Shown: in pieces, positions 33,365 to 41,476 of the stretch
Position numbering within the stretch: the stretch's first letter is position 1
How the letters are laid out: each line of letters begins with the position of its first letter
Assembly (NCBI GenBank): GCA_034142505.1
Contig: JAWZDV010000087.1
Span: 3,569-67,568 of the forward strand
DNA length: 64,000 bases
Direction: 5' to 3'
Source of the DNA: Hungatella_A sp034142505
Lineage (GTDB): Bacteria; Bacillota; Clostridia; Lachnospirales; Lachnospiraceae
The notes under the pieces: model-generated
Seen by the model: only the letters and a program-made list of their open reading frames with translations
What the model was told of the DNA's origin: nothing
Database searches by the model: none
Translations under genes and position numbers: made by a program

Positions 33365-35077
33365 TTATCTGTTAATAAAAGCCCTCATATAGTCCTCCAC
33401 CTCTTTTGTGGTGGCAAAACTCATGGCCTCATCAGCTGCCGCCTGCAGTTCGCTGACGCTGTAACCGGTGATCATCTTTCTGGCTTTCAAGATGGCGGAC
33501 GCGCTCATACTGAACTCGTTTAAGCCAAAAGCCAGAAGCAGAGGAATCATCATCGGGTCGCTGGCAGCCTCGCCGCACATGCCCACCATGATGCCAGCCT
33601 CCCTCGCGCAGGAGATGATTCTCTTGATACTGCGAAGCACTGCCGGGTTGAAGGTGGAATACAGGTAAGATACCTTGTCATTGCCACGGTCCACCGACAT
33701 GGTGTACTGGGTCAGGTCGTTGGTGCCGATGCTGAAGAAGTCCACTTCCTTTGCAAAGATATCCGCAATCAGGGAAGCGGCCGCCGTCTCCACCATGATT
33801 CCCACTTCAATGTCTTTGTTGTATGCAATTCCCTGGCTGTCAAGCTCTGCCTTCAGTTCCTCGATGAGAGCCTTCGCCTCCCGGTACTCGTCAATACAGG
33901 TTACCAGCGGAATCATGATCTTAATATTGCCAAAAGCGCTGGCACGCAGCAGGGCGCGCAGCTGCGGCTTGTAGATGTCGTCTTTCCGGTCGAGGCAGAA
34001 CCGGATGGCACGGTAGCCCAGGAATGGGTTCTCGTCCTTTGCAAGGCCTAAATACGGAATCTCCTTGTCGCCGCCGATATCCAGCGTCCGGATGATCACC
34101 GGTTTGCCCTTCATAGCCTCGGCCACCTTCTTGTATGCCTCAAACTGCTCGTTCTCCGTCGGCATTAAGTTCCGGTCCATGAATAAGAACTCGGTCCGGA
34201 ATAACCCAACGCCCTCTCCGTCGTACTGGAGCACCTTCTCCACATCCTCCGGCTTCCCGATATTGGCCACCAGTTCCACGCTGACGCCGTCTTTGGTCAC
34301 GGTCGGCTTTCCGATATATTGTTCCAGTTCCTTCTTCTCCTGTAAAAACTGGGTTCTCTTCTCCGTATACTCTGCAATGACAGCAGCGTCCGGCTTCACA
34401 ATAACGATTCCCTGGTCACCGTCCAGTACCAGCTCGTCGCCGTCTGCGATCTTGTCCATAATTCCTGACACCGCAACCACCGCGGGAATCTCCAGGGCTC
34501 TTGCCAGGATCGCGCTGTGGGAGGTCTTGCCGCCAAGCTCCGTCACAATACCGGTCACATGGGCCGGGTTGATACCGGCTGTCATGGAAGGAGTCAAATC
34601 CTTTGCCACAATTACGCTGCCTTCCGGCAATGACGCGATATCCACAGCCTTGATTCCTAAGAGGGACTGCTGCATTCTTGTCTTGATGTCCTTCATGTCG
34701 GTCGCTCTCTGCTGCATCAGCTCGTCGTCCATGGACGCGAACATATCCGCATAGGTATTGCAGACCGTCTCAATGGCGTATTCACTGCAAACACTCTCCC
34801 CTGTGATTGCATTTTCAATCTCACTGGTTAGCATCGGGTCCATGAGAAGCATCAAATGCCCCTGCATAATCTCGGCTTCCTTCTCTCCTACCTTCTCAGC
34901 CAGCTCCGTGGCGATCTTCTCTGTCTGTGCCAGTGTATCGCTGAGCGCCCCTCGAAACCGCTCTACCTCTACCTGTCCGTCTGTCACTCTGTCCGGCTTG
35001 ATCACCATCTCCACTTCCTTGATGATGGCTGCCTTGCCGATGCCGATTCCGGCCGATGCATTAGTTCCCTTATACAT
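33365..35077 (-). CDS. ptsI: PTS phosphoenolpyruvate-protein phosphotransferase (enzyme I)
   Basis: A 570-residue enzyme I of standard length. The phosphorylated His is in GGKTSHSAILARALEIPAVV (about residue 188). The PEP-binding C-terminal half has GVGLFRTEFLFMDR, IIRTLDIGGDKEIPYLGLAKDENPFLGYRAIRFCL, GIMVETAAASLIAD, DFFSIGTNDLTQYTMSVDR, and GMCGEAASDP with the active Cys. It takes phosphate from PEP and passes it to HPr for all PTS sugars. It follows ptsH by 42 bp. No PTS permease is nearby, so this is the general PTS operon. Confidence 0.97.
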   Translation of the reverse strand: MYKGTNASAGIGIGKAAIIKEVEMVIKPDRVTDGQVEVERFRGALSDTLAQTEKIATELAEKVGEKEAEIMQGHLMLLMDPMLTSEIENAITGESVCSEYAIETVCNTYADMFASMDDELMQQRATDMKDIKTRMQQSLLGIKAVDIASLPEGSVIVAKDLTPSMTAGINPAHVTGIVTELGGKTSHSAILARALEIPAVVAVSGIMDKIADGDELVLDGDQGIVIVKPDAAVIAEYTEKRTQFLQEKKELEQYIGKPTVTKDGVSVELVANIGKPEDVEKVLQYDGEGVGLFRTEFLFMDRNLMPTENEQFEAYKKVAEAMKGKPVIIRTLDIGGDKEIPYLGLAKDENPFLGYRAIRFCLDRKDDIYKPQLRALLRASAFGNIKIMIPLVTCIDEYREAKALIEELKAELDSQGIAYNKDIEVGIMVETAAASLIADIFAKEVDFFSIGTNDLTQYTMSVDRGNDKVSYLYSTFNPAVLRSIKRIISCAREAGIMVGMCGEAASDPMMIPLLLAFGLNEFSMSASAILKARKMITGYSVSELQAAADEAMSFATTKEVEDYMRAFINR

Positions 35078-35119
35078 AATGCGTCTCCTCCTTATTCTAT
35101 GATTGATTTTTGTAAATCC

Positions 35120-35383
35120 TTATTCACCCAAGCCGTCCTCGACAGCTTTTACCATGGTAGCCAGCGCCTCCACTTCATCATCTCCCTCACAGACGAACTC
35201 AATCTCATCCCCTGATTTCACACAGGCTCCCAGCACGCTCAGCACGCTTTTGGCGTTGGCCGTGGTGTTCTTAAACTTAAATGAGATGGAGGACTGGAAC
35301 ATAATTGCTTTATTGCACAGGATGCCCGCAGGCCTTAAATGAAGTCCACTTGGATTCTTTATCATTACCTTCTCACTAACCAT
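35120..35383 (-). CDS. ptsH: Phosphocarrier protein HPr
   Basis: An 87-residue HPr. The active-site histidine is His15 in NPSGLHLRPAG, and the regulatory serine is Ser46 in NAKSVLSVLGA, so HPr kinase/CcpA control is expected. It receives phosphate from enzyme I and gives it to sugar-specific EIIA domains. It is the first gene of the ptsHI pair. The 63 bp upstream to cdaR contain no clear promoter I can name. Confidence 0.97.
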   Translation of the reverse strand: MVSEKVMIKNPSGLHLRPAGILCNKAIMFQSSISFKFKNTTANAKSVLSVLGACVKSGDEIEFVCEGDDEVEALATMVKAVEDGLGE

Positions 35384-35446
35384 TATCCATACCCCGCATT
35401 TCTTTTTGTCTCTGTTCTTTTGTATTTGAATGAACTCCTGTTACCG

Positions 35447-36793
35447 CTATGACGAGGCCTTGGTGGTCTCTTTCTCTGACGCCTTGGTGGTCTCCCCCAC
35501 GCCGTCCGAATCCTTTGTCACGTCATCCGGCGACGTGGAGCTGTTGGCCGGGTCCTTCGCCGTCACACTGATCTCAAAGCCCTCCGTGTTGACGACCTCG
35601 AAGCCCTGTCCCGGTGTCAGGCTTAAATTGCCCCGGTGGCTCCCTTCCGCCATACCGGTCACATCGATCACCGGTTTTAAATCCATCTCATTTAACGCGT
35701 CAAGGTCCTCCGTCAGTCCTTCAATATCCACCTGGATGGTGGAGACGTCAAACTCATATTTTAATTCTTCGGAAGCCCCCAGAAGCTCAGCATCCTTCAA
35801 ATCAATCTTAAAGCCGCGGATCTCCAGCGGTTCCACCTTCAGTGTCACGGTGGCTATCATCTCGCTGTTCCCCGCGATGGTAACCTCCTCGGGAAGCAGT
35901 TCCGCCAGATTCACTTCCACTACCACATCCTTGGTGGCGCCGTCCAGATTCAGGTACTCGGACGGAATCACCACGGTGCTTATGGATGCCAGCGCCGCTT
36001 TCATACCCTGCACGGATATGGATTTCACATCACTCTCCACTCCGGTGAAACGGTATCCGTCGGCCGTATTCCCTCTCACCTGGAAGTCAACGCCTAGTTC
36101 CTTTACCTTTAACACCGTCACCTTGTAAGTGATCTCTGTTGTATTTAACGTCACATCACTGCCCATATTCAGGCTGTTGCCGTTGGCGTCATAGAACACC
36201 GGAGTCGTCACCGCCGTATAATCCCCGGTAGCTTCCGGGTCTATGGCAATGTCCACACCGATGGAATTGATCTGTCCAATATCTGAAACGGCTCCGGTGG
36301 CGTAAATCACTCTCGGCGTCAGGGCAATCTCCCCGATGACATAACCCGATGCCGGCTCCCCAGTCTTGCTGTGAACAAAAAGTTCAAACGGCTTTTCCTG
36401 TATCTCCTCCGTCTTAATCTGGATCACTCCCGGTTTGGTAGTGAGAGCCCCACTGATTAAAGACTTGTTATTCACCACATCGATCTTGACCGGAATAGAG
36501 CCGGTCACATCATACAGCTCCGACAAATCGACGTAAGCATAAAAGTCGCTGCTGCTGATCTTGTAAGCATCCAGCGTGTGCACGTCATAATAGACCGTGA
36601 CCGAACTCTTGCCATTTACCTCGTAAGTCAGGTTGTTTTTTTCCAATACTTCTTCATTGATAATATCAACGACTACCTCTCTGTAATCCTGTTTTACCGG
36701 ATTGGATACATTGGATACAATCAGCCATAAAAAGAATGCCAGAAAGATAGCGAGAACTTTAAGTCCCAGATTGTTTGTCAGCCTTTCTTTCAT
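35447..36793 (-). CDS. cdaR: CdaR, YbbR-domain regulator of diadenylate cyclase
   Basis: A 448-residue membrane-anchored protein. One N-terminal helix (LGLKVLAIFLAFFLWLIVSNV) is followed by about four YbbR-type beta repeats (e.g. TYEVNGKSSVTVYYDVHTLDAYKISSSDFYAYVDLSEL, FELFVHSKTGEPASGYVIGEIALTPRVIYATG, SISVQGMKAALASISTVVIPSEYLNLDGATKDVVVEV) exposed outside the cell. The last about 40 residues are Ser/Thr/acid-rich (ANSSTSPDDVTKDSDG, ETTKASEKETTKASS). CdaR binds and modulates CdaA. Its start overlaps cdaA by 35 bp. Confidence 0.92.
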   Translation of the reverse strand: MKERLTNNLGLKVLAIFLAFFLWLIVSNVSNPVKQDYREVVVDIINEEVLEKNNLTYEVNGKSSVTVYYDVHTLDAYKISSSDFYAYVDLSELYDVTGSIPVKIDVVNNKSLISGALTTKPGVIQIKTEEIQEKPFELFVHSKTGEPASGYVIGEIALTPRVIYATGAVSDIGQINSIGVDIAIDPEATGDYTAVTTPVFYDANGNSLNMGSDVTLNTTEITYKVTVLKVKELGVDFQVRGNTADGYRFTGVESDVKSISVQGMKAALASISTVVIPSEYLNLDGATKDVVVEVNLAELLPEEVTIAGNSEMIATVTLKVEPLEIRGFKIDLKDAELLGASEELKYEFDVSTIQVDIEGLTEDLDALNEMDLKPVIDVTGMAEGSHRGNLSLTPGQGFEVVNTEGFEISVTAKDPANSSTSPDDVTKDSDGVGETTKASEKETTKASS

Positions 36794-37643
36794 CTTTCTG
36801 CCTTCCCTTCCAAATCTTAAATCTGCCTCCGCTCTGCTCGTCTTTCTCCAGTCCTGTCAGCCGCTGCCGCAGGGTCTCGACATCGTTGATCCGGTCTAAG
36901 GTTCCATTCTCCGCGACGGTAATCTTCCCGGTCTCCTCCGACACCACGATGGTCACGCTGTCCGTGGACTCGCTGATGCCCATGGCCGCCCTGTGTCTGG
37001 TTCCCAGATCCTTGCTGATCGCCGTGTTGTCGGAGAGGGGCAGATAACAGGTCGCCGCCACAATCCGGTTTCCGCGGATAACTACCGCCCCATCATGAAG
37101 CGGCGTATTATGTTCAAAAATATTGATGAGCAGCTGGCTCGACACCACGCCGCCAATCTCAATTCCGGTTCTCTCAATCTCTTTCAGTGAGACGCCGCGC
37201 TCGATCACCATCAGCGCCCCCGTCTTCACCTTCGCCATCTCAAAGGTGGCGCGCACCAGTTCATTCACTGTCTTTTCCGTAAATCCCAGGTTCATCTTCC
37301 CGTCATCGAAGGAAAGAATGTCGGTCAGCAGATTCTTGCTGCCTAACTGCTCTAACGCCTTGCGAAGCTCCGGCTGAAAGATAATCACCAAAGCCGTTGC
37401 GGCAATCAGCGCCGTCTTTTCCAAAATCCACTGAATCGTGGACAGATTGAAAACATAAGCAAACATTGCAAATGCAAGGATCACTACGATTCCCTTCAGC
37501 AGCGTCCATGCCCTGGTACTTTTAATCCAGTTCAGTATTTCGTAAACCAGAAACGCGATAATCGCAATCTCCAGAATATTGGACTTCGTAATTCTGGGCA
37601 GAAATGACAGCCATGTATAAAGCGTGTCTAAAACGTCTGCCAT
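36759..37643 (-). CDS. cdaA: Diadenylate cyclase CdaA
   Basis: A 294-residue protein from MADVLDTLYTWLSFL; the start at 37641-37643 has GGGAGGTG 6 bases upstream. Three N-terminal membrane helices (ILEIAIIAFLVYEILNWI, AWTLLKGIVVILAFAMFAYVF, LEKTALIAATALVIIFQPELR) lead to the DAC domain. Catalytic motifs are DGAVVIRG (within NTPLHDGAVVIRGNRIVAA) and GTRHRAAMGISE (RHR). It makes cyclic di-AMP from two ATP, controlling potassium and osmolyte balance and wall homeostasis. The C-terminal region after the DAC domain is basic (GRFKIWKGRQKDERKADKQ). It is followed by cdaR and preceded by two small membrane proteins. Confidence 0.96.
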   Translation of the reverse strand: MADVLDTLYTWLSFLPRITKSNILEIAIIAFLVYEILNWIKSTRAWTLLKGIVVILAFAMFAYVFNLSTIQWILEKTALIAATALVIIFQPELRKALEQLGSKNLLTDILSFDDGKMNLGFTEKTVNELVRATFEMAKVKTGALMVIERGVSLKEIERTGIEIGGVVSSQLLINIFEHNTPLHDGAVVIRGNRIVAATCYLPLSDNTAISKDLGTRHRAAMGISESTDSVTIVVSEETGKITVAENGTLDRINDVETLRQRLTGLEKDEQSGGRFKIWKGRQKDERKADKQSGT

Positions 37644-37691
37644 GTTTTCACCTCCCTTTACCGGACACTGCATCGACATTGGGGTCCGGTG

Positions 37692-38636
37692 TTATTCCCT
37701 GATATTTTTCCGTCTGGCATTGATCTTCTGCACCTTCACATCCGGCGCGGACACGACGATCTTCGGCACTGCCTTGACGTAATAATGATAATCATCATCC
37801 TCATACTGCAAATACTCCGTCCTTGAGTAGTCCACCGCAAAGGCGAAGAAGTTGTAAATGCCTGCCACCAAAACCGAGAACACCGCTCCCAGCAGCAATT
37901 CTCCCATGGGGACGGAGACATTGAACATAAAATCCCCCACAAACACGGCCGCCAGCTGGGCTACCGTGCCGGCGATAATGGCGATCGACCAGGCATAATC
38001 CATAGACAGGGTGCGGATTAAGTACACCACCAGGATTCCAACCGCGAAAGCCGCGATCATTACCAGCATTAATTGATTGTTAAACAGGGCCTTGATCACC
38101 TGGGCATATTTCTGTGTGATATCCACGGAAGCGTCATTGGTCAGAATCCCCGCATTCTGCTTCACATACTGGATTGCATAGAAGAAGAACACCCCACAGC
38201 TGACCGGAATCACAGACACCAGACTTCCCGACAGCCCCACCAGCAGTGGAACCGCATAGGGAATCTTTAAGAAGAACAGGATCGGTGTAATCAGCAGCAG
38301 ATAGCTGTCCCCCGGCTGAAATCCATAATATAGGATTCCCACAATCACCAAAACAATCAGCATCACCAGCGCCATCTCAAACGAAACACTGTATAAATGC
38401 AGCAGCATAAACACTGCCGCCAAAAACGTGATGGCCCCATAGGGAAGAAACGCGCTGATCAGTCCCAGCACAAGCGGAACCATCGGGTTCTTCAGTTTTC
38501 CCATGAACCCAATATTCTGATTCATCAGATAAAAGGTGGTGAAAGCGAGAAGAAATTTAATCGCCGGAACCACATACATATCATATTTGCCGTAAAAAGC
38601 CCTCAGTTTCTCTTTCAGTACAAGTAATTCAATCAT
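37692..38636 (-). CDS. Polytopic membrane protein of the cdaA operon
   Basis: A 314-residue protein with about eight hydrophobic segments (VVPAIKFLLAFTTFYLMNQNIGFMGKL, MVPLVLGLISAFLPYGAITFLAAVFMLLHLY, FEMALVMLIVLVIVGILYYGFQPGDSYLLLITPILFFL, VPLLVGLSGSLVSVIPVSCGVFFFY, MLVMIAAFAVGILVVYLIRTL, and two more). A cytoplasmic tail YSRTEYLQYEDDDYHYYVKAVPKIVVSAPDVKVQKINARRKN follows. The family is not recognised by name. It sits 48 bp before cdaA and overlaps the upstream gene by 4 bp, so it is likely part of the c-di-AMP operon. Confidence 0.78.
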   Translation of the reverse strand: MIELLVLKEKLRAFYGKYDMYVVPAIKFLLAFTTFYLMNQNIGFMGKLKNPMVPLVLGLISAFLPYGAITFLAAVFMLLHLYSVSFEMALVMLIVLVIVGILYYGFQPGDSYLLLITPILFFLKIPYAVPLLVGLSGSLVSVIPVSCGVFFFYAIQYVKQNAGILTNDASVDITQKYAQVIKALFNNQLMLVMIAAFAVGILVVYLIRTLSMDYAWSIAIIAGTVAQLAAVFVGDFMFNVSVPMGELLLGAVFSVLVAGIYNFFAFAVDYSRTEYLQYEDDDYHYYVKAVPKIVVSAPDVKVQKINARRKNIRE

Positions 38637-39061
38637 GTTCTGCCGCCCTCCCTGGTCATATCTCTGGTCTTGTTCTGATACTCATAACGTTTTGACAGAC
38701 GGCGCAGCCCGGTGATATATGCTTTCATACCGATGCTGGAATGTTTGTAGCGTTTGGTGTATACAATGAAAGTAGCCATCAGATAAAGCACCAGTCCGCC
38801 ACCGTACAGGGTTCCGTATAAAAACAGAGCCTTCCATAAATTGTCCAGCACCTCGGCGCTGAACAGAAGTTCCACCTTATAAAGCGCCCACACGACAGTT
38901 CCCAGAATCCAGCAGAACGTGTATCCCACAAAAGAGCGCACCATATGGCTGCTCACATAATCCCCTCTAAAATAACGGCTCATGGGGAATACTCTTCTGC
39001 CTTCTTTTTTCTCAAACATGGAAATGCTGGTCATAAGTTTTATTTTATCTTCGTTCAACAT
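38633..39061 (-). CDS. Small membrane protein, first gene of the cdaA operon
   Basis: A 142-residue protein from MLNEDKIKLMTSISMFEKKEGR, set by AAGGAG 8 bases upstream. Two hydrophobic hairpins are visible (SFVGYTFCWILGTVVWALYKVELLF, LWKALFLYGTLYGGGLVLYLMATFIVY), then a basic tail (KRYKHSSIGMKAYITGLRRLSKRYEYQNKTRDM). The stop overlaps the next membrane protein start by 4 bp. It has no recognised family. Confidence 0.75.
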   Translation of the reverse strand: MLNEDKIKLMTSISMFEKKEGRRVFPMSRYFRGDYVSSHMVRSFVGYTFCWILGTVVWALYKVELLFSAEVLDNLWKALFLYGTLYGGGLVLYLMATFIVYTKRYKHSSIGMKAYITGLRRLSKRYEYQNKTRDMTREGGRT

Positions 39062-39212
39062 AGACGTTCTCCTTACAATCCCATAACATATCACCTTAGT
39101 ATATCACATAATCCTCCACATGGCGAGACTATGATATAAATTTTTAAGGAATCGTTAAGGATAACGAGCGCTATCGTATGTACGCGGCAGATAGAGACGA
39201 TAAAGAGGGAAC

Positions 39213-39238
39213 GGGCGGCCGCAATCCTGCGGCCGCCC
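39213..39238 (+). terminator. Strong hairpin with a T tail on the plus strand
   Basis: GGGCGGCCGC (39213-39222) pairs perfectly with GCGGCCGCCC (39229-39238) around a 6-base loop and is followed by TATTTTT. In the plus direction this is a textbook intrinsic terminator, yet no plus-strand gene lies upstream. In the minus direction it stands 6 bp after the stop of the 55-residue gene and may end that transcript without a T tail. Confidence 0.7.
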
Positions 39239-39244
39239 TATTTT

Positions 39245-39412
39245 TCAGGTCGTTTTCCCATCTTCTCCGTATTTTTCCACATCTCTTTCCTGTCTGGACG
39301 TATTTGGTCCTAAGAAATCACCATTATGCCAGTAGGGATTAAATGTTTCCACTTTTTCTGCCTGCTTTTCCAGTTCTTTTGTTGATTCCTGCTTTCCCTG
39401 TTTGGTATCCAT
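39245..39412 (-). CDS. Small hydrophilic protein (55 aa), unknown function
   Basis: A short frame behind GAGGTG (AGAGGTGATAAA before ATG). It encodes MDTKQGKQESTKELEKQAEK, then VETFNPYWHNGDFLGPNTSR and QERDVEKYGEDGKTT. It is rich in K, E and D with no hydrophobic helix. It could be a small acid-soluble or DNA-associated type protein, but this is a guess. It is isolated between the cdaA operon and the MacB-like permease. Confidence 0.62.
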   Translation of the reverse strand: MDTKQGKQESTKELEKQAEKVETFNPYWHNGDFLGPNTSRQERDVEKYGEDGKTT

Positions 39413-39470
39413 TTTATCACCTCTGGTATAGCATGGTTGAAAACAGGTTATTTTATGCCAGGCTTTTTTA

Positions 39471-40682
39471 TTATTCGTATCTCAGCGCGTCAATCGGGTC
39501 TGCCTTCGCCGCTTTGGAGGCGGGATAGAGACCGAAGAAAATACCGACGATCGCCGAGAAGGTCACTGCCAGCACAACCACGCTGGGCTTCACCACCACG
39601 GGGAGACCCAGGGCCATACCGCCCAGGGACACAAGCCCAACGCCGATGATAATACCGATAATGCCGCCGCAGGCCGACAGGATGGCCGACTCCGTCAAAA
39701 ACTGAATCAACACATCTCTCGTTCTGGCTCCCAGGGCCTTCCGGATACCGATCTCCCTGGTACGCTCGGTGACGGACACCAGCATGATGTTCATGATGCC
39801 GATACCGCCTACCAGCAGGGAGATAGCCGCGATTCCGCCTACCGCCACGGATAAGCCGCCCATCATGGTGTCCACACTGGTCATCTCCTGCATAGCCGTG
39901 TAGAGGTACATATCCTCCGGCTGCCGGCCGTGGAGATTGGCTGCATAAGCCTTCAACTCATTGAAAAATGCATCTAAATTAACATCGTCCTTGGCGTAGA
40001 CATGGAGCTGGTAGAAATAGTCATTGGGCCAGGTCAATATGGTGTAAGGGATGTATGCCGAACCTTTGTCGGAGCTGCCGCCCATCATCAGTTTCTGAAA
40101 TGCATTCATCTCCTTTTTATAGACCCCCACCACGGTGTAATCGTCAGTGGAACCGTAGATCGTGGTGCGGAAGGTTTTGCCAACGGCATTTTCCGTGCCG
40201 AACAGCTTCATGGCGCTGTCCACATCCATAACCACGTTTTTCTTGCGTCCTAAGATATCGCCCTCATTTAAGTAGCGGCCATAGATGACATCCACCGGCT
40301 GTACATCAATAAAATTATAATCAATACCACTGTAATTAAAATTGATCTTTGTTTTTTGGTTAATGGCCTCAGCACTGGCATAAGCGCTGCTGTCGATATA
40401 GGCGATCTTGTCTTTGAACACCTCATGAACCCGCTCCATCTCTTCCAGTGTAAAGTAGTCCGTCTGGCGGGTATCATCCACCCAGTAACCGATGGAAATG
40501 TATGCCTGGGTGATTCCCACGTCCTTGTACAGATCGGCAAATAAGTTTCTCATGGTATCACCGATGGATACGATGGAAATCACCGAGCCGATACCGATGA
40601 TAATGCCTAGCATGGTCAGAAACGAACGCATCTTGTTGGCGCGGATGGCGGAGAACGCCATGCTCATATTCTCTAAAAGCAT
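39471..40682 (-). CDS. MacB-like ABC transporter permease
   Basis: A 403-residue protein with one N-terminal helix (MRSFLTMLGIIIGIGSVISIVSIGDTM), a MacB-type extracytoplasmic domain of about 230 residues (TQAYISIGYWVDDT, KTFRTTIYGSTDDYTVVGVYKKE), and three C-terminal helices including the FtsX-type signature (GGIGIMNIMLVSVTERTREIGIRKALGARTRDVLIQFLTESAILSACGGIIGIIIG). It works with the ATPase and adaptor encoded next to it to export peptides or toxic compounds. Its start overlaps the ATPase by 10 bp. Confidence 0.93.
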   Translation of the reverse strand: MLLENMSMAFSAIRANKMRSFLTMLGIIIGIGSVISIVSIGDTMRNLFADLYKDVGITQAYISIGYWVDDTRQTDYFTLEEMERVHEVFKDKIAYIDSSAYASAEAINQKTKINFNYSGIDYNFIDVQPVDVIYGRYLNEGDILGRKKNVVMDVDSAMKLFGTENAVGKTFRTTIYGSTDDYTVVGVYKKEMNAFQKLMMGGSSDKGSAYIPYTILTWPNDYFYQLHVYAKDDVNLDAFFNELKAYAANLHGRQPEDMYLYTAMQEMTSVDTMMGGLSVAVGGIAAISLLVGGIGIMNIMLVSVTERTREIGIRKALGARTRDVLIQFLTESAILSACGGIIGIIIGVGLVSLGGMALGLPVVVKPSVVVLAVTFSAIVGIFFGLYPASKAAKADPIDALRYE

Positions 40683-41464
40683 GATTCCACCTCCTTTGCA
40701 GTCTCTCCCTGCGGCCCGCGGTTCTTCCTGATATCACTGAGTACCTGGCCGTCCTGGAACCGGATGACGCGGTCCGTAAATTCCGCGATATTCTCCTCAT
40801 GGGTAACGACCACCACGGTGGCCCCTTCCTGGTGCAGCTGGCTGAACAGCTCCATGATCTCCACGGAGGAGGCTGTGTCTAAGTTACCGGTAGGCTCATC
40901 GGCCAGGATTAAAGGCGGGTTGTTGGCAAGGGCTCTGGCGATCGCCACTCTCTGGCGCTGGCCGCCGGACAATTCATTTGGCCAGTGCTCGTAACGGGCG
41001 CCCAGTCCCACACGCTCCAGCAGCATCAACGCCCGCTCTCTTCTGGCCTTTTTTCCCTTGCGGGCATAGGTCATGGGAAGCTCCACATTTTTTAAAGCGG
41101 AGGTTCTTGAGATTAAGTTGAAGGACTGGAACACGAAACCAATCTTGTAATTCCGGATGGCCGACAGTTCATCCGGGTTCATGGACGCGGTGTCGATGCC
41201 GTCCAGGTAATAATGTCCCATAGTAGGCCGGTCCAAGCATCCCAGGATATTCATCAGGGTGGACTTACCGGAACCGGACTGACCCATAATCGCCACGAAC
41301 TCGCCCCGTTTGATGGTTAAATTGATCTTTTTTAAGCCCAGCACCTTGATCGCGCCGGTATCGTAGATCTTGACCAGGTTATCCAGCCTGATCAAATCCT
41401 CGGTGACGTTCTCTGTGATGTAGGAGGGCATGGTCTTTTTAAACTTGCTTATTGGATTCTTCAT
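40673..41464 (-). CDS. MacB/LolD-type ABC transporter ATP-binding protein
   Basis: A 263-residue ATPase. The Walker A is MGQSGSGKSTLMNILGCLD, the Q loop FVFQSFNLISRTSALKNVELP, the signature ELSGGQRQRVAIARAL, and Walker B LILADEPTGNLDT with the D loop and H switch (VVVVTHEENIAEF). The pattern LDRPTMGHYYLDGID with IRNYKIGFVFQ is typical of LolD/MacB ATPases that pair with FtsX-like permeases. About 28 residues precede the usual N terminus. Confidence 0.95.
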   Translation of the reverse strand: MKNPISKFKKTMPSYITENVTEDLIRLDNLVKIYDTGAIKVLGLKKINLTIKRGEFVAIMGQSGSGKSTLMNILGCLDRPTMGHYYLDGIDTASMNPDELSAIRNYKIGFVFQSFNLISRTSALKNVELPMTYARKGKKARRERALMLLERVGLGARYEHWPNELSGGQRQRVAIARALANNPPLILADEPTGNLDTASSVEIMELFSQLHQEGATVVVVTHEENIAEFTDRVIRFQDGQVLSDIRKNRGPQGETAKEVESCF

Positions 41465-41476
41465 CTGCTCCTCCTA

